A DNA stretch of 64,000 nt from Actinophytocola sp050699915. Its GTDB lineage: Bacteria > Actinomycetota > Actinomycetes > Mycobacteriales > Pseudonocardiaceae. The notes beneath the pieces are model-generated. The model saw only the letters and a list, made by a program, of their open reading frames with translations. It searched no databases and had not been told where the DNA came from. The stretch spans positions 7,969 to 71,968 of the forward strand of contig NZ_JBOHGA010000004.1 of the NCBI RefSeq assembly GCF_050699915.1, given 5' to 3'. How positions within the stretch are numbered: the stretch's first letter is position 1; every line of letters begins with the position of its first letter. The translations under genes were made by a program, and so were the position numbers. Shown piece after piece: positions 31,732 to 40,657 of the stretch.

Positions 31732-32964
31732 CTACTCCGCGTGCACGTCACCGGCGTGCCCGTGCCGCAGCGCCTTCCGGTCCTCCGCGAAGATGACCAT
31801 CTCGACGATGTTCAGCCCGATGAGCACGACCGCGAGCATGCCGAGGGTGGCCAGGGCGGGCAGCGTCGCCGCGAGCGGCACCAGCGCCAGGAGCACCGCG
31901 GCCGCGACGAGCCGGAAGACCTTCAGGTTCCGGTAGCAGCGGTACGAGAACGCGACCAAGGCCAGCAGGTAGACCGCCACCCCGCCGTACATGGCCCACA
32001 GCGCCACGCCCTTGAGTGGGTCGGCCAGCGTGTGGTGCTCGGTGTCGCCGACGTACTCGAGGACCTTCTTCAGCCCGAGTGCGAGCAGCACGATGCCACC
32101 CATCATCGGCAGGTGCAGGTAGGTGAACGCGCTCCGCGCCATCGCCACCCGGTGCTCACCCCGCGCGCTGGTTAGCGAGTGCTCGCCGAGCAGCGCCGAG
32201 GTGTCGAAGTAGACCCACCACAGGCTCGCCGACACGGACAGGCCGAGGGTCGCGGCGACGATGATCGGCCAGGAGATCGGCAGCTCGGTCACCCCGACGC
32301 CGATGGCCACGATCGACTCGCCGATCGCGATGATGATGATCAGCCCGTGCCGCTCGGCGAAGTGGCGCGCCGAGTTCACCCGCCAGCCGCGCGAGCCGAT
32401 GACCAGCGTGCCGCCGTAGTCGGCGACGATCGCGGCCAGCCACAACAGCAGCTGGGCGTCACCGGAGGTGTCCGCGGCGAGCAGCAGCAGCGCGGTGCCG
32501 CCGACCATCGTCGGCGCGAACTTCGCCACCTGCCGGTGCAGCCCGGCGTCGTCGCCGCTGATGATCCAGAACAGCACCAGGTGGGCCAGGCGCAGCACGA
32601 GGTAGGCGATCGCGAACACGGTCGGGCCGGGCAGCCCGCCGGGCAGGTCCTCGAACGACTCCGGAATGGCCAGCGCCAGCAGGAACATCGAGGCCATGGC
32701 GACCAGCATGGTGACCCGCGCCCAGCCCTCGTCCGCCTTGACCACATTGGACAGCCAGGAGTAGCCGACCCAGCACCACCACACGACCGCGATGAGCAGC
32801 ACGCCGCGCAGCAGGCCGCGCCCGCTCACGTCGTCGGCCATCAGCGCGGTCACCTGGGTCAGTGCGAACACGAACACCAGGTCGAAGAAAAGCTCTAGGG
32901 TCGTGGCGGTGCTCGCTTCCCGTACTCGCTCGACCCGGACCCGTGCGGGATGTGTCATGCGCAT
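31732..32964 (-). CDS. low temperature requirement protein A (LtrA) family membrane protein
   Basis: A 410-aa polytopic membrane protein with about 11-12 helices. ELFFDLVFVFALTQVTALM near the N-terminus is the LtrA signature, and FAERHGLIIIIAIGESIVAIGVG in the middle is the second conserved block. The function of the family is uncertain. ATG at 32964 is preferred (MRMTHPARV); another ATG lies 6 nt downstream and a GTG 12 nt upstream. It is divergent from the YcxB-like gene with only 36 bp between starts. The C-terminus is His/Glu-rich. Confidence 0.88.
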   Translation of the reverse strand: MRMTHPARVRVERVREASTATTLELFFDLVFVFALTQVTALMADDVSGRGLLRGVLLIAVVWWCWVGYSWLSNVVKADEGWARVTMLVAMASMFLLALAIPESFEDLPGGLPGPTVFAIAYLVLRLAHLVLFWIISGDDAGLHRQVAKFAPTMVGGTALLLLAADTSGDAQLLLWLAAIVADYGGTLVIGSRGWRVNSARHFAERHGLIIIIAIGESIVAIGVGVTELPISWPIIVAATLGLSVSASLWWVYFDTSALLGEHSLTSARGEHRVAMARSAFTYLHLPMMGGIVLLALGLKKVLEYVGDTEHHTLADPLKGVALWAMYGGVAVYLLALVAFSYRCYRNLKVFRLVAAAVLLALVPLAATLPALATLGMLAVVLIGLNIVEMVIFAEDRKALRHGHAGDVHAE

Positions 32965-33000
32965 AGTTTTGCCCACGAACGGCCTGGTTGTGGAGGGTGG

Positions 33001-33501
33001 ATGGCGGACGAGCAGCTCGAACTGCGATGGGAGCCACGACCGGGCGACTGGGGCGACGCGCTGCGGGCGGTGACCCCGATCTACCGCTGGTCACCGTGGT
33101 TCGCGACGGCGATGGCGACGTTCGGCGCGGTGCTCGTGGTGCTGGGCACGCCGCTACCGGGGTTCTTCGGGATCGGCTGCGGGCTGGTCATCGGGCTGCT
33201 GCCGATGCTCGACGTCTACCTGTCGTTCCGCCGCAACCCGGTGGCCGCGGCGACCGTGACCGCGACCGTCGACGAGTCGTCGATGCGGATGATGACGATC
33301 GACGGCACCGCCTACACCGATCTGCGCTGGTCGACGCTGGGTGGCTGGCTCGAGACCAACCGCAGCTTCGTGCTGCGCACCGACCAGGCGAACTCCCTGC
33401 TCCCGGTGCCCAACCGGGCGTTCGGCGCCCAGGAGGAGCGCCGCCGGTTTCGTGAGCTGCTGGAACGCCAGGTAGGTCCGGAAAAGCAGCTCGTTCGCTA
33501 G
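33001..33501 (+). CDS. YcxB-like membrane protein
   Basis: A 166-aa protein with two adjacent transmembrane helices (FATAMATFGAVLVVLGTPLPGFFGIGCGLVIGLLPMLDVYL, about residues 34-74, spanning both) and a C-terminal soluble domain DESSMRMMTIDGTAYTDLRWSTLGGWLETNRSFVL, the YcxB-like domain. The function is unknown. ATG at 33001 is preceded by GGAGGGTGG. It shares a short divergent promoter region with the LtrA gene. Confidence 0.75.
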   Translation: MADEQLELRWEPRPGDWGDALRAVTPIYRWSPWFATAMATFGAVLVVLGTPLPGFFGIGCGLVIGLLPMLDVYLSFRRNPVAAATVTATVDESSMRMMTIDGTAYTDLRWSTLGGWLETNRSFVLRTDQANSLLPVPNRAFGAQEERRRFRELLERQVGPEKQLVR

Positions 33502-33544
33502 GTACCCACCCCGAACGGGTGGCGGCCGTGATCGCGTAATCTTT

Positions 33545-34351
33545 GTGACCGTGTCATCCCCCAGCGCGACAATGGTGGTGTGGTCCTCGGCCTGGCTGAG
33601 CGGCGCCGCCGCCGCCGACGATGTGCTCGATGCCCTGCAGGACTGGGCCGAGCAGCACGAGGTGGTCGCCGCGGACGAGAACCTGGCCGCCTCGTTGGAG
33701 ATTCCGGTGCGCGGCGAGCCCGGTGGAGCGCCCGCCGCACTGCTCGCCGCACTGCGCCGGGCGGGCGTCGACGGCGGGCTGCTGGTCATGCCGGTGCCCG
33801 GCGACGTCCGCGGGCTCGGCGGCGCGGGCGCGTTCGCCACCGAGGCGTTGCGAGCCGGCGAGGCTGTCGTGCTGGGCGGCCTGGGCGTCGTGCCGGAGCG
33901 GGTCGGCAGCGCGGTCGGCAGCGGGATCCTGCGGTGGACCGTGTTCGAGGTCTCGCCGGGCACGCCGCAGCCGAACGTGCCGCTGAGCGAGGCGGAGCAC
34001 GAGCTGACCGGTGCCATGCGGGTGGCCGCGGGCATGCTGATCGAGCTCGGGGTCGCCAAGCAGCGGGCGGGCGTGCGCGAGGAGCTGCAGGCCCGGATCG
34101 CCGAGCGGACGAAGGCGAGCTGGCCGGCCGGTATGCCCCAGCGCGCGTTGCGCGTGCTGCAACGTGCGGCCGAGGTGGCGGCGATCCTGGAGCTCGCGAT
34201 GGAGGACGAGCCGGGCGGCGCGCTGTCCGCGTCTTCGGCGCTGAAGCGGGCCGAGGCGCTGCGTCCGCTGTTCTCCGCGGTCCGCACCGCACGCTGCGCG
34301 GCCGTGGCCGATGCGGTGCGCGCACTGTCGGATCACGCCGGACGCCTCTAG
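33545..34351 (+). CDS. conserved actinobacterial hypothetical protein
   Basis: A 268-aa soluble protein of no recognised domain: MVVWSSAWLSGAAAADDVLDALQDW at the N-terminus, a Gly/Ala-rich centre (VDGGLLVMPVPGDVRGLGGAGAF), and a helical C-terminus (ALRVLQRAAEVAAILELAMED). Two GTG candidates (33545, 33551) stand close to TAATCT at 33537-33542; if that is the -10 box the second GTG would be the first codon of a leaderless mRNA. The next gene follows 10 bp after the stop, suggesting an operon. Confidence 0.65.
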   Translation: MTVSSPSATMVVWSSAWLSGAAAADDVLDALQDWAEQHEVVAADENLAASLEIPVRGEPGGAPAALLAALRRAGVDGGLLVMPVPGDVRGLGGAGAFATEALRAGEAVVLGGLGVVPERVGSAVGSGILRWTVFEVSPGTPQPNVPLSEAEHELTGAMRVAAGMLIELGVAKQRAGVREELQARIAERTKASWPAGMPQRALRVLQRAAEVAAILELAMEDEPGGALSASSALKRAEALRPLFSAVRTARCAAVADAVRALSDHAGRL

Positions 34352-34361
34352 TCTCGGCGGC

Positions 34362-34940
34362 GTGCTGATCGAGCGACGACTGCACGCCGGGATCCGCGAC
34401 GGTTCCATCACGGTGATGTTCCGCCGCTGGCGGCGCCGGCAGGTCACGCCCGGCAACGTCTACCGGACGGCGGCCGGGCGGGTCATCGTGGAGTCGGTCA
34501 ACGAGGTGTCGCCGGAGCGGATCCGCCACGCGGATGCCGTGGCGGCCGGCTACCGCGCGGTCGAGGAGGCGCTCGCCGACCTGCAAGGCGACGAGTCCGA
34601 CCCGGTGTACCTGGTGCGGCTGCGCCACGTCGACGAGCCGGACCCACGGGAAGTCCTCGCGAACGACACCGGCCTGTCCACTTCGGACGTCGAGGAGATC
34701 GCCGCCCGGCTCGCGAAGCTGGACCGAACCTCGACGCGCGGCCCGTGGACCGACGAGACGCTGGACATCATCCGCCGCCGCCCCGCCATCCGCGCCGGCG
34801 ACCTGGCCGAGGACCTGGGCCGCGAGCTGCTGACGTTCAAGGTGGACGTTCGCAAGCTGAAGAACCTGGGCCTGACGATAAGCCTGGAGAAGGGCTACCG
34901 CCTCTCCCCGCGCGGCGAGACGTACCTACGCCTACGGTGA
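34362..34940 (+). CDS. ASCH-domain-like protein with C-terminal winged-helix-like region
   Basis: A 192-aa protein. The first 100 residues resemble an ASCH beta-barrel (RDGSITVMFRRWRRRQVTPGNVYRT then VESVNEVSPERI and YLVRLRHVDEPDPRE), a fold proposed to bind RNA. The C-terminus (IRRRPAIRAGDLAEDLGRELLTFKVDVRKLKNLGLTI) looks like a winged helix. GTG at 34362 begins the domain. It lies 10 bp after the upstream hypothetical gene and converges on hemH with a 40-bp gap. RNA binding is inference from fold similarity. Confidence 0.65.
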   Translation: MLIERRLHAGIRDGSITVMFRRWRRRQVTPGNVYRTAAGRVIVESVNEVSPERIRHADAVAAGYRAVEEALADLQGDESDPVYLVRLRHVDEPDPREVLANDTGLSTSDVEEIAARLAKLDRTSTRGPWTDETLDIIRRRPAIRAGDLAEDLGRELLTFKVDVRKLKNLGLTISLEKGYRLSPRGETYLRLR

Positions 34941-34980
34941 GAAGGCAGGGTGGGTCGCTGTCAAGTCCCCGCCAACGAAG

Positions 34981-36018
34981 TCAGCGCCGAGGCTCGCAGC
35001 ACAGCTCGGCGCACGGCGCGCCGTTGACCGTGCATCCCGCGGCCGGCAGATCGGACAGCTTGCGCGCCGGAGCACCGTCGAGGTGCTCGCGAACCAGCTC
35101 CACCACCAGGTCGGCGAACCGCGGGTCACCGCTGGGCGCGGCGGCGCGGGCGAAGCCCATGCCGTGCGCGGCGGCTCGCTGCGCGGCCTCCGTGTCGAGG
35201 TCCCACACGACCTCCAGGTGGTCGCTCACGAACCCGACCGGGCAGACGACCACCGCCGGCGCGCCCTTGCCCGCCAGCACGTCCAGATGGTCGAGGATGT
35301 CCGGCTCCAGCCACGGCACCGCCGGCGGGCCGGAGCGGGACTGCCACACCACGTCGAAGTCGGCGACGCCCACGGAAGCGGCCACCAGCCGGGCGGCCTC
35401 CGCGACCTGCCGGGAGTACCGCCGGCCGCCCTCGGCCGGCGGGCCGGACGCGGTGTCGGCGGCCACCGGGACCGAGTGCGCGGTGAACACCAACCGGTAC
35501 TCGGCGAGCCCGGCGGCCGCCGTCCGCACCGCGTCGGCGAACGCGGCCACGAACAGCGGGTGGTCGAAGAAGTGCCGCAGCTTCACCAGCTCCGGCGCGC
35601 CCTCCCCGACCGCCGCGCGGGCGCGCTCGATGTCCTCGTCGTACTGGCGGCAGGCCGAGTAGCCGCCGTAGGCGCTGGTGGGGAACACCAGCGCGCGGCG
35701 CACGCCGTCGGCGGTCATCCGCGCCACCGTGTCCTCGACCATGGGGTGCCAGTTGCGGTTGCCGAAGTACACCGGCAGCTCGATCCCACGATGCACGAGC
35801 GCGTCGGTGACCGCGGCGATCGCCGACCGGTTCAGCTCGTTGATCGGCGACACCCCGCCGAAGGACTGGTAGTGCTCCTCGACCTCGTCCAGCCGCGCCG
35901 CCGGCACCCCGCGACCGCGCGTCACGTTCTCCAGGAACGGCCGGACGTCCGCCGGCTGCTCCGGACCGCCGAAGGACAGCCAGAGCAGGCCGTCCACAGC
36001 GGACACAGGATCGGACAC
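34981..36018 (-). CDS. hemH: ferrochelatase (coproporphyrin-type, Fe-S containing)
   Basis: A 345-aa ferrochelatase. LLWLSFGGPEQPADVRPFLENVTRGRGVP is the N-terminal signature; LVFTAHSVPVAAD carries the metal-coordinating His and VVCPVGFVSDHLEVVWDLDTEA the catalytic Glu region. The C-terminal GCTVNGAPCAELCCEP supplies Cys residues like those binding the [2Fe-2S] cluster in mycobacterial enzymes. In actinobacteria this enzyme inserts iron into coproporphyrin III (CpfC). The GTG start shares one base with the fabI stop (TAGTG), so the gene is coupled to fabG-fabI as in mycobacteria. Confidence 0.95.
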   Translation of the reverse strand: MSDPVSAVDGLLWLSFGGPEQPADVRPFLENVTRGRGVPAARLDEVEEHYQSFGGVSPINELNRSAIAAVTDALVHRGIELPVYFGNRNWHPMVEDTVARMTADGVRRALVFPTSAYGGYSACRQYDEDIERARAAVGEGAPELVKLRHFFDHPLFVAAFADAVRTAAAGLAEYRLVFTAHSVPVAADTASGPPAEGGRRYSRQVAEAARLVAASVGVADFDVVWQSRSGPPAVPWLEPDILDHLDVLAGKGAPAVVVCPVGFVSDHLEVVWDLDTEAAQRAAAHGMGFARAAAPSGDPRFADLVVELVREHLDGAPARKLSDLPAAGCTVNGAPCAELCCEPRR

Positions 36019-36782
36019 TACTGGCCCGTCGCGTGCACGCCGCCGTCCACCATGATCATCGATCCGGTGGTGGCCGGCAGCCAGTCCGAGAGCACGGCGC
36101 AGATCGTCTTCGCCACGGGCGTGGCGTCCTCGGCGTCCCAGCCCAGCGGCGCGCGGCCGTCCCAGCCGCCCTCCAGGTCGGCGAAGCCGGGGATCGACTT
36201 CGCGGCCATCGTCTTCACCGGACCGGCGGACACCAGGTTCACCCGGATCCCCTGCGGGCCGAGTTCGCGCGCCAGGTACCGGTTGACCGACTCCAGCGCC
36301 GCCTTCGCCACGCCCATCCAGTTGTACGCCGGCCACGCCACCCGGGCGTCGAAATCCATGCCGACGATCGAGGCGCCGGGGCCGAGCAGCGGCAGCGTGG
36401 CCACCGCGAGCGACTTGAACGAGTACGCCGACACCTCGAGCGCGACCGACACGTCCTCGCTCGGTGCGTCCAGGAACGGCGCACCGAGGCAGGTCTGCGG
36501 GGCGAAGCCGATGGCGTGCAGCACGCCGTCGAGCCCGTCCACATGCTCGCGGACGCGGTCGGCGAGCGAGTCGAGCTGCTCCTGGTTCTGCACGTCCAGC
36601 TCGATCACCGGCGCCGGCTGCGGCAGCCGCTTCGCGATGCGCTCAACGAGGCTCATCCGGCCGAAACCGGTCAGGACCACGGTCGCGCCCTGTTCCTGGG
36701 CGACCTTGGCCGCGTGGAAGGCGATCGACGCGTCGGTGATCACACCGGTGATGAGCAGGCGCTTGCCCTCGAGGAGTGTCAC
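36018..36782 (-). CDS. fabI: NADH-dependent enoyl-ACP reductase (InhA-type)
   Basis: A 254-aa SDR-fold reductase of fatty acid synthase II. LLITGVITDASIAFHAAKV is the cofactor-binding start (InhA-type GxxxxxSIA), MDFDARVAWPAYNWMGVAKAALESVNRYLA holds catalytic Tyr153 and Lys160, and LSDWLPATTGSMIMVDGGVH closes the fold. The residue equivalent to InhA Ser94, in HSIGF of M. tuberculosis, is Ala90 here (LHAIGFAPQ). It lies 39 bp after fabG and directly overlaps hemH. An ATG start is used. Confidence 0.95.
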   Translation of the reverse strand: MTLLEGKRLLITGVITDASIAFHAAKVAQEQGATVVLTGFGRMSLVERIAKRLPQPAPVIELDVQNQEQLDSLADRVREHVDGLDGVLHAIGFAPQTCLGAPFLDAPSEDVSVALEVSAYSFKSLAVATLPLLGPGASIVGMDFDARVAWPAYNWMGVAKAALESVNRYLARELGPQGIRVNLVSAGPVKTMAAKSIPGFADLEGGWDGRAPLGWDAEDATPVAKTICAVLSDWLPATTGSMIMVDGGVHATGQ

Positions 36783-36821
36783 GTCCGTCCTTCCTGGTAG
36801 GTCAGTTGCGTGACCAGTCTG

Positions 36822-37532
36822 TCAGTGACCCATCCCGAGCCCGCCGTCGACCGGCAGGACCGCGCCGGTGACGTAGCCCGCGGCGTCCGAGGCGAGGAAC
36901 GTCACCGCGGCGGCGACCTCGTCGGTGCCGCCGTACCGGCCGGCCGGCACCTGCGCGAGGATCGTCTTGCGCCGCTCGTCGGACACCGCGTCGGTCATCT
37001 CCGTGCTGATGAACCCGGGCGTGATCACGTTCGCGGTGATGTTGCGGTTGCCCATCTCCCGCACGATCGAGCGGGCGACGCCGACCAGCCCGGCCTTGCT
37101 CGCCGCGTAGTTGATCTGGCCCGGCCCACCGGTCAGCCCGACGACCGACGAGATGAAGATCATCCGGCCCCAGCGCGCCTTGAGCATCCCGCGGCAGGCG
37201 CGCTTGGCCACCCGGTAGGAGCCGGTCAGGTTGGCGTCCAGCACGCGGGTGAACTGCTCCTCGGTCATCCGCATGAGCAGCGTGTCGTCGGTGATGCCGG
37301 CGTTGGACACGAGCACCTCGACCGGCCCATGTGTCTGCTCGACCTCCGTGAACGCGGCGTCGACCTGCTCGCCGTCGGTGACGTCGCAGCGCACCCCGAA
37401 CAGGCCCTCCGGCGGCGGCGTGCCCCGGTAGGTGACCGCCACCTGGTCTCCCTGCGCCGCGAAGGCCTTGGCGATGGCGAGCCCGATGCCCCGGTTTCCA
37501 CCCGTCACCAGCACAGAACGTCCCACGCACAT
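36822..37532 (-). CDS. fabG: 3-oxoacyl-ACP reductase (FabG/MabA)
   Basis: A 236-aa NADPH-dependent ketoreductase. SVLVTGGNRGIGLAIAKAFA is the Rossmann TGxxxGIG motif, VSNAGITDD the NAG structural motif, and MIFISSVVGLTGGPGQINYAASKAGLVG contains the Ser and the YxxxK catalytic pair (Tyr142, Lys146). GYVTGAVLPVDGGLGMGH is a standard ending. It is the first gene of fabG-fabI-hemH. GAGGAG precedes the ATG at 37532. The VWA gene stops only 36 bp upstream, so transcription may continue from the moxR operon. Confidence 0.95.
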   Translation of the reverse strand: MCVGRSVLVTGGNRGIGLAIAKAFAAQGDQVAVTYRGTPPPEGLFGVRCDVTDGEQVDAAFTEVEQTHGPVEVLVSNAGITDDTLLMRMTEEQFTRVLDANLTGSYRVAKRACRGMLKARWGRMIFISSVVGLTGGPGQINYAASKAGLVGVARSIVREMGNRNITANVITPGFISTEMTDAVSDERRKTILAQVPAGRYGGTDEVAAAVTFLASDAAGYVTGAVLPVDGGLGMGH

Positions 37533-37568
37533 ACTCCTCGAACAGCCGGAAACCTTGCGGACGACAAG

Positions 37569-38561
37569 CTACGGCAGCCGCTGGCCGATCACCAACGCAC
37601 TCCCGGCGGCCAGCAGGGCGGCGAGCGTGCCCAGCATCAGCCACGGTCTGCTCGCGTCCGCATCCTTGGTCTCGTACCCGATCTGCTCACCGAGCGTGTC
37701 GTACACGCGGTGCAGCTGGTCGGCCGATGCGGCCTTGTAGAACTCGCCCTCCGACAGCCGGGCGATCTCCCGCATCGACTCGTCGTCCACCGGCACCGGT
37801 TGGGTCTTGCCGTCGATCGTGACCTGGCCGCTCTCCGTGCCGAAGGAGATGGTGGACACCGGGACCTTCTGGTCGGCGGCCGACCGCGCCGCGGTGAACG
37901 ACCCGCGCGGGTCGTTGCCGTCGTCGGTCGGGATCGTCTGCTTCCCGTCGGTCATCAGCACGATCCGGGCCGGCGGCGCGCCCTCCACGCCGCTGACGAC
38001 CTGCGCGAAGCCCTCGATCGCCTGCAGCGCGGCGAAGATCGCCTCACCGGTCGCGGTCGACTCGGCCAGTCTCAGGTTGTCGATCGCGTTGGAGACGCCC
38101 TGCCGGTCGGTGGTCGGCGACACCAGCACGGTGGCGGTGCCGGCGAACGCGATCAGGCCGAGGTTGACGCCCGGGGTCAGCCCGGTGACGAAGTCCTTGG
38201 CGGCGTCCTGGGCGGCCCGCAGCCGAGTCGGCCGCACGTCGGTCGCCTCCATCGACAGCGACACGTCGATCACCAGCATCACGGTCGCCCGGTTGCGCGG
38301 CACCCGCTGTTCGGCGGTCGGCCCGGCCATCGCGGTGGTCAGCAGCATCAGCGCGATCACCAGCACGATCGCCGGCACGTGCCGGACCCAGCCCTGGCGC
38401 TTGGGCACCACCCGCTCCAGCAGCGCGAGGTTGGTGAAGCGCATCGTGCGCTTGTGCCGCATCCGCTGCACCACGACGTAGCCCACCCCGATCGCCGCGA
38501 CGACGACGAGCAGGAGGAACCACCAGGGCGCGGTGAAGTTGCGGAAGCTCAGGTTGAGCAT
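37569..38561 (-). CDS. membrane-anchored VWA domain protein (Rv1481-like)
   Basis: A 330-aa protein with two N-terminal membrane helices (WWFLLLVVVAAIGVGYVVV and HVPAIVLVIALMLLTTAMAG), a VWA domain facing the periplasm (ATVMLVIDVSLSMEATDV with the DxSxS MIDAS, then RIVLMTDGKQ), and a C-terminal helix (WLMLGTLAALLAAGSALVIG). It is the third member of the moxR-DUF58-VWA operon and its ATG shares one base with the DUF58 stop (TGATG). These trios are thought to act in protein maturation or stress tolerance. Confidence 0.9.
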   Translation of the reverse strand: MLNLSFRNFTAPWWFLLLVVVAAIGVGYVVVQRMRHKRTMRFTNLALLERVVPKRQGWVRHVPAIVLVIALMLLTTAMAGPTAEQRVPRNRATVMLVIDVSLSMEATDVRPTRLRAAQDAAKDFVTGLTPGVNLGLIAFAGTATVLVSPTTDRQGVSNAIDNLRLAESTATGEAIFAALQAIEGFAQVVSGVEGAPPARIVLMTDGKQTIPTDDGNDPRGSFTAARSAADQKVPVSTISFGTESGQVTIDGKTQPVPVDDESMREIARLSEGEFYKAASADQLHRVYDTLGEQIGYETKDADASRPWLMLGTLAALLAAGSALVIGQRLP

Positions 38562-39511
38562 CAGGCCACCCCTCCCCCGGACCACCGTCGCTTGCGGGCG
38601 ACGACGAACCGGACGGTGTCGGCGATCCAGTCCGAGTCCGTGCGCAGCACCAGGTGACCGCCACCGGACCGGCGCACGGCGGCCGCCACCATCGCCCGGT
38701 GCTCGGCCGCCGCGGCGCCGAACTCCTTGCGCAGCAACGCGGACGCGTGTACCTCGCGCTGCCGGCCGGACTCCGGGTCGGCGAGCACGACGGTGCCGAC
38801 CTCGGGGAGGTCGATGTCGCGCGGGTCGAGCACCTCGATGGCGAGCAGGTCGTGCCGGGTGGACAGCGCGCGCAGCGGCCGCTGCCACTCGATCTCGCCG
38901 AGGAAGTCGGAGATCACCACGGCGAGCCCGCGCCGGCGCGGCGGGCGGCGCAGCTGCTCGATGGCGTCGGCGAGGTCGCCGCGTACTCCTTCGGGCGCGC
39001 GGGGCGTCTCGGCGATCTTGCGGATGAGCCCGCGGGCGTGCGCGAGGCCGCCGCGCGCGGGTATCCGGGTCGTCTTCTCGCCGGTGGCGATGATGGCACC
39101 GAGCCGGTTCCCGCCGCCGCCCGTGAGGTGCGCGACCGCGGCGGTGGCGGCCACCACGAGGTCACGCTTCTCGCAGGCCGCCGTGCCGAAGAACAGGCTG
39201 CCGGACAGGTCGACGACGAGCCAGGTCTCCAGCTCGCGGTCGGCCACCGTCTCGCGGATGTGCGGCACCGTGGTGCGCGCGGTGACCGCCCAGTCCATCC
39301 GGCGCACGTCGTCGCCGGGCTGGTAGGTGCGGGCCTCGCCGGGCTCGCTGCCGGGGCCGGGCACGAGGCCGAGGTGGTTGCCCTGCAGCAGCCCGTCGAG
39401 CCGCCGTCGCACGTCGAGCTCGAGCAGGCGCAGCCCGTGCTCCATCCGCTCGCCCTGCATGATCGGCGGCGCCCAGGGCGGGCGGTCGCCGGTCTCGCGC
39501 TTGTCCTTCAC
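38561..39511 (-). CDS. DUF58 domain protein (Rv1480-like)
   Basis: A 316-aa protein. EARTYQPGDDVRRMDWAVTARTTVPHIRETVADRELETWLVVDLSGSLFFG is the DUF58 core with the conserved Y-x-x-G-D-D-x-R-x-I/M-D-W and a degenerate MIDAS (DLSGS). It is part of the MoxR ATPase operon and overlaps it by 4 nt at its start (GTG at 39511). It is cytoplasmic, with no membrane segments. The partner relationship with the MoxR ATPase is inferred from the conserved gene order across actinobacteria. Confidence 0.9.
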   Translation of the reverse strand: MKDKRETGDRPPWAPPIMQGERMEHGLRLLELDVRRRLDGLLQGNHLGLVPGPGSEPGEARTYQPGDDVRRMDWAVTARTTVPHIRETVADRELETWLVVDLSGSLFFGTAACEKRDLVVAATAAVAHLTGGGGNRLGAIIATGEKTTRIPARGGLAHARGLIRKIAETPRAPEGVRGDLADAIEQLRRPPRRRGLAVVISDFLGEIEWQRPLRALSTRHDLLAIEVLDPRDIDLPEVGTVVLADPESGRQREVHASALLRKEFGAAAAEHRAMVAAAVRRSGGGHLVLRTDSDWIADTVRFVVARKRRWSGGGVA

Positions 39512-40578
39512 GACCTGCCGGCCACTCCGACCGGCGGAGGCTGGACACCACCCGACTGCGGCCGGGCGGAGACCTGCGGCAGGGGCACGGTCTGCAGCAC
39601 CCGGGAGATGATGTGGTCGAGGGGGACGCCGTCGGCGAGCGCGTCGTAGGACAGCACCAGCCGGTGGCGCAGCACGTCCGGCATCACGTCCACCACGTCC
39701 TGCGGGAGCACGTAGTCGCGGCCGCGGATGAGCGCGAGCGCCCGCGCGGCGGCGACGATGCCGAGGCTCGCGCGCGGCGAGGCGCCGTAGGCGACCCAGC
39801 CGGCGACGTCGGTGAGACCGTGCTCCAGCGGCGTGCGGGTGGCCAGCACGACCCGGACGGTGTAGTCGACGAGCGCGTGGTGGACGAAGACCTGCGAGGC
39901 GACGCCCTGGAGGCGGACCAGCTCGGCCGGGCTCAGCACCTGCTGCGGCTCCGGCGCCGTCACGCCCATCCGGTAGACGATCTCCCGCTCCTCCTCGGCG
40001 GTCGGGTAGTCCACGATGATCTTGAACAGGAACCGGTCGCGCTGCGCCTCGGGCAGCGGGTAGACGCCCTCGTTCTCGATCGGGTTCTGGGTGGCGAGGA
40101 CGAGGAACGGGTCGGGCATCGGGAAGGTCTTCCCACCGATGGACACGTGCCGCTCGGCCATCACCTCGAGCATGGCGGACTGCACCTTCGCCGGCGCGCG
40201 GTTGATCTCGTCGGCGAGCACGAAGTTGGCCACCACCGGACCGAGCTCGACGTCGAACCGCTCGCTGCCCTGGCGGTAGATGCGGGTACCGAGGATGTCG
40301 GCGGGCACGAGGTCCGGGGTGAACTGCACGCGGGTGAACGACCCGCCGACGACCTTGGCGAACGTCTCGACGGCGAGGGTCTTGGCCACGCCGGGGACGC
40401 CCTCGAGGAGCAGGTGGCCCCTGGACAGCAGGCCGACGAGCATCCGCTCCACCAGGCGGTCCTGTCCGACGATGACCCGTTTGACCTCGAACACGGTGCG
40501 CTCGAGCAGCTGTGCGTCACGGGCGGGCGTACTTGGCTCGGACCCGGATCCGTTCACCGACTCAGCCGGCTCGGTCAC
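39508..40578 (-). CDS. moxR1: MoxR1-type AAA ATPase
   Basis: A 356-aa MoxR ATPase. Walker A is HLLLEGVPGVAKTLAVETFA, Walker B FVLADEINRAPAKVQSAMLEVM, sensor 1 FLVLATQNPIENEGVYPLPEAQRDRFLFK; the C-terminal helical domain ends PHxxDHIISRVLQTVPLP-like (here VPLDHIISRVLQTVPLP). It heads the operon moxR-DUF58-VWA. GTG at 40578 is chosen because AAGGAGG lies 6 nt upstream; reading further 5' would enter the neighbouring hydrolase terminator region. Its synteny equals Rv1479 of M. tuberculosis. Confidence 0.92.
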   Translation of the reverse strand: MTEPAESVNGSGSEPSTPARDAQLLERTVFEVKRVIVGQDRLVERMLVGLLSRGHLLLEGVPGVAKTLAVETFAKVVGGSFTRVQFTPDLVPADILGTRIYRQGSERFDVELGPVVANFVLADEINRAPAKVQSAMLEVMAERHVSIGGKTFPMPDPFLVLATQNPIENEGVYPLPEAQRDRFLFKIIVDYPTAEEEREIVYRMGVTAPEPQQVLSPAELVRLQGVASQVFVHHALVDYTVRVVLATRTPLEHGLTDVAGWVAYGASPRASLGIVAAARALALIRGRDYVLPQDVVDVMPDVLRHRLVLSYDALADGVPLDHIISRVLQTVPLPQVSARPQSGGVQPPPVGVAGRS

Positions 40579-40657
40579 TACCAACCTCCTTGGTACAGCG
40601 TCAGGTTCCCCAACGAACAGCGAACCCGAATGCTGGTGTGACCGCTGTGAAGACCCC

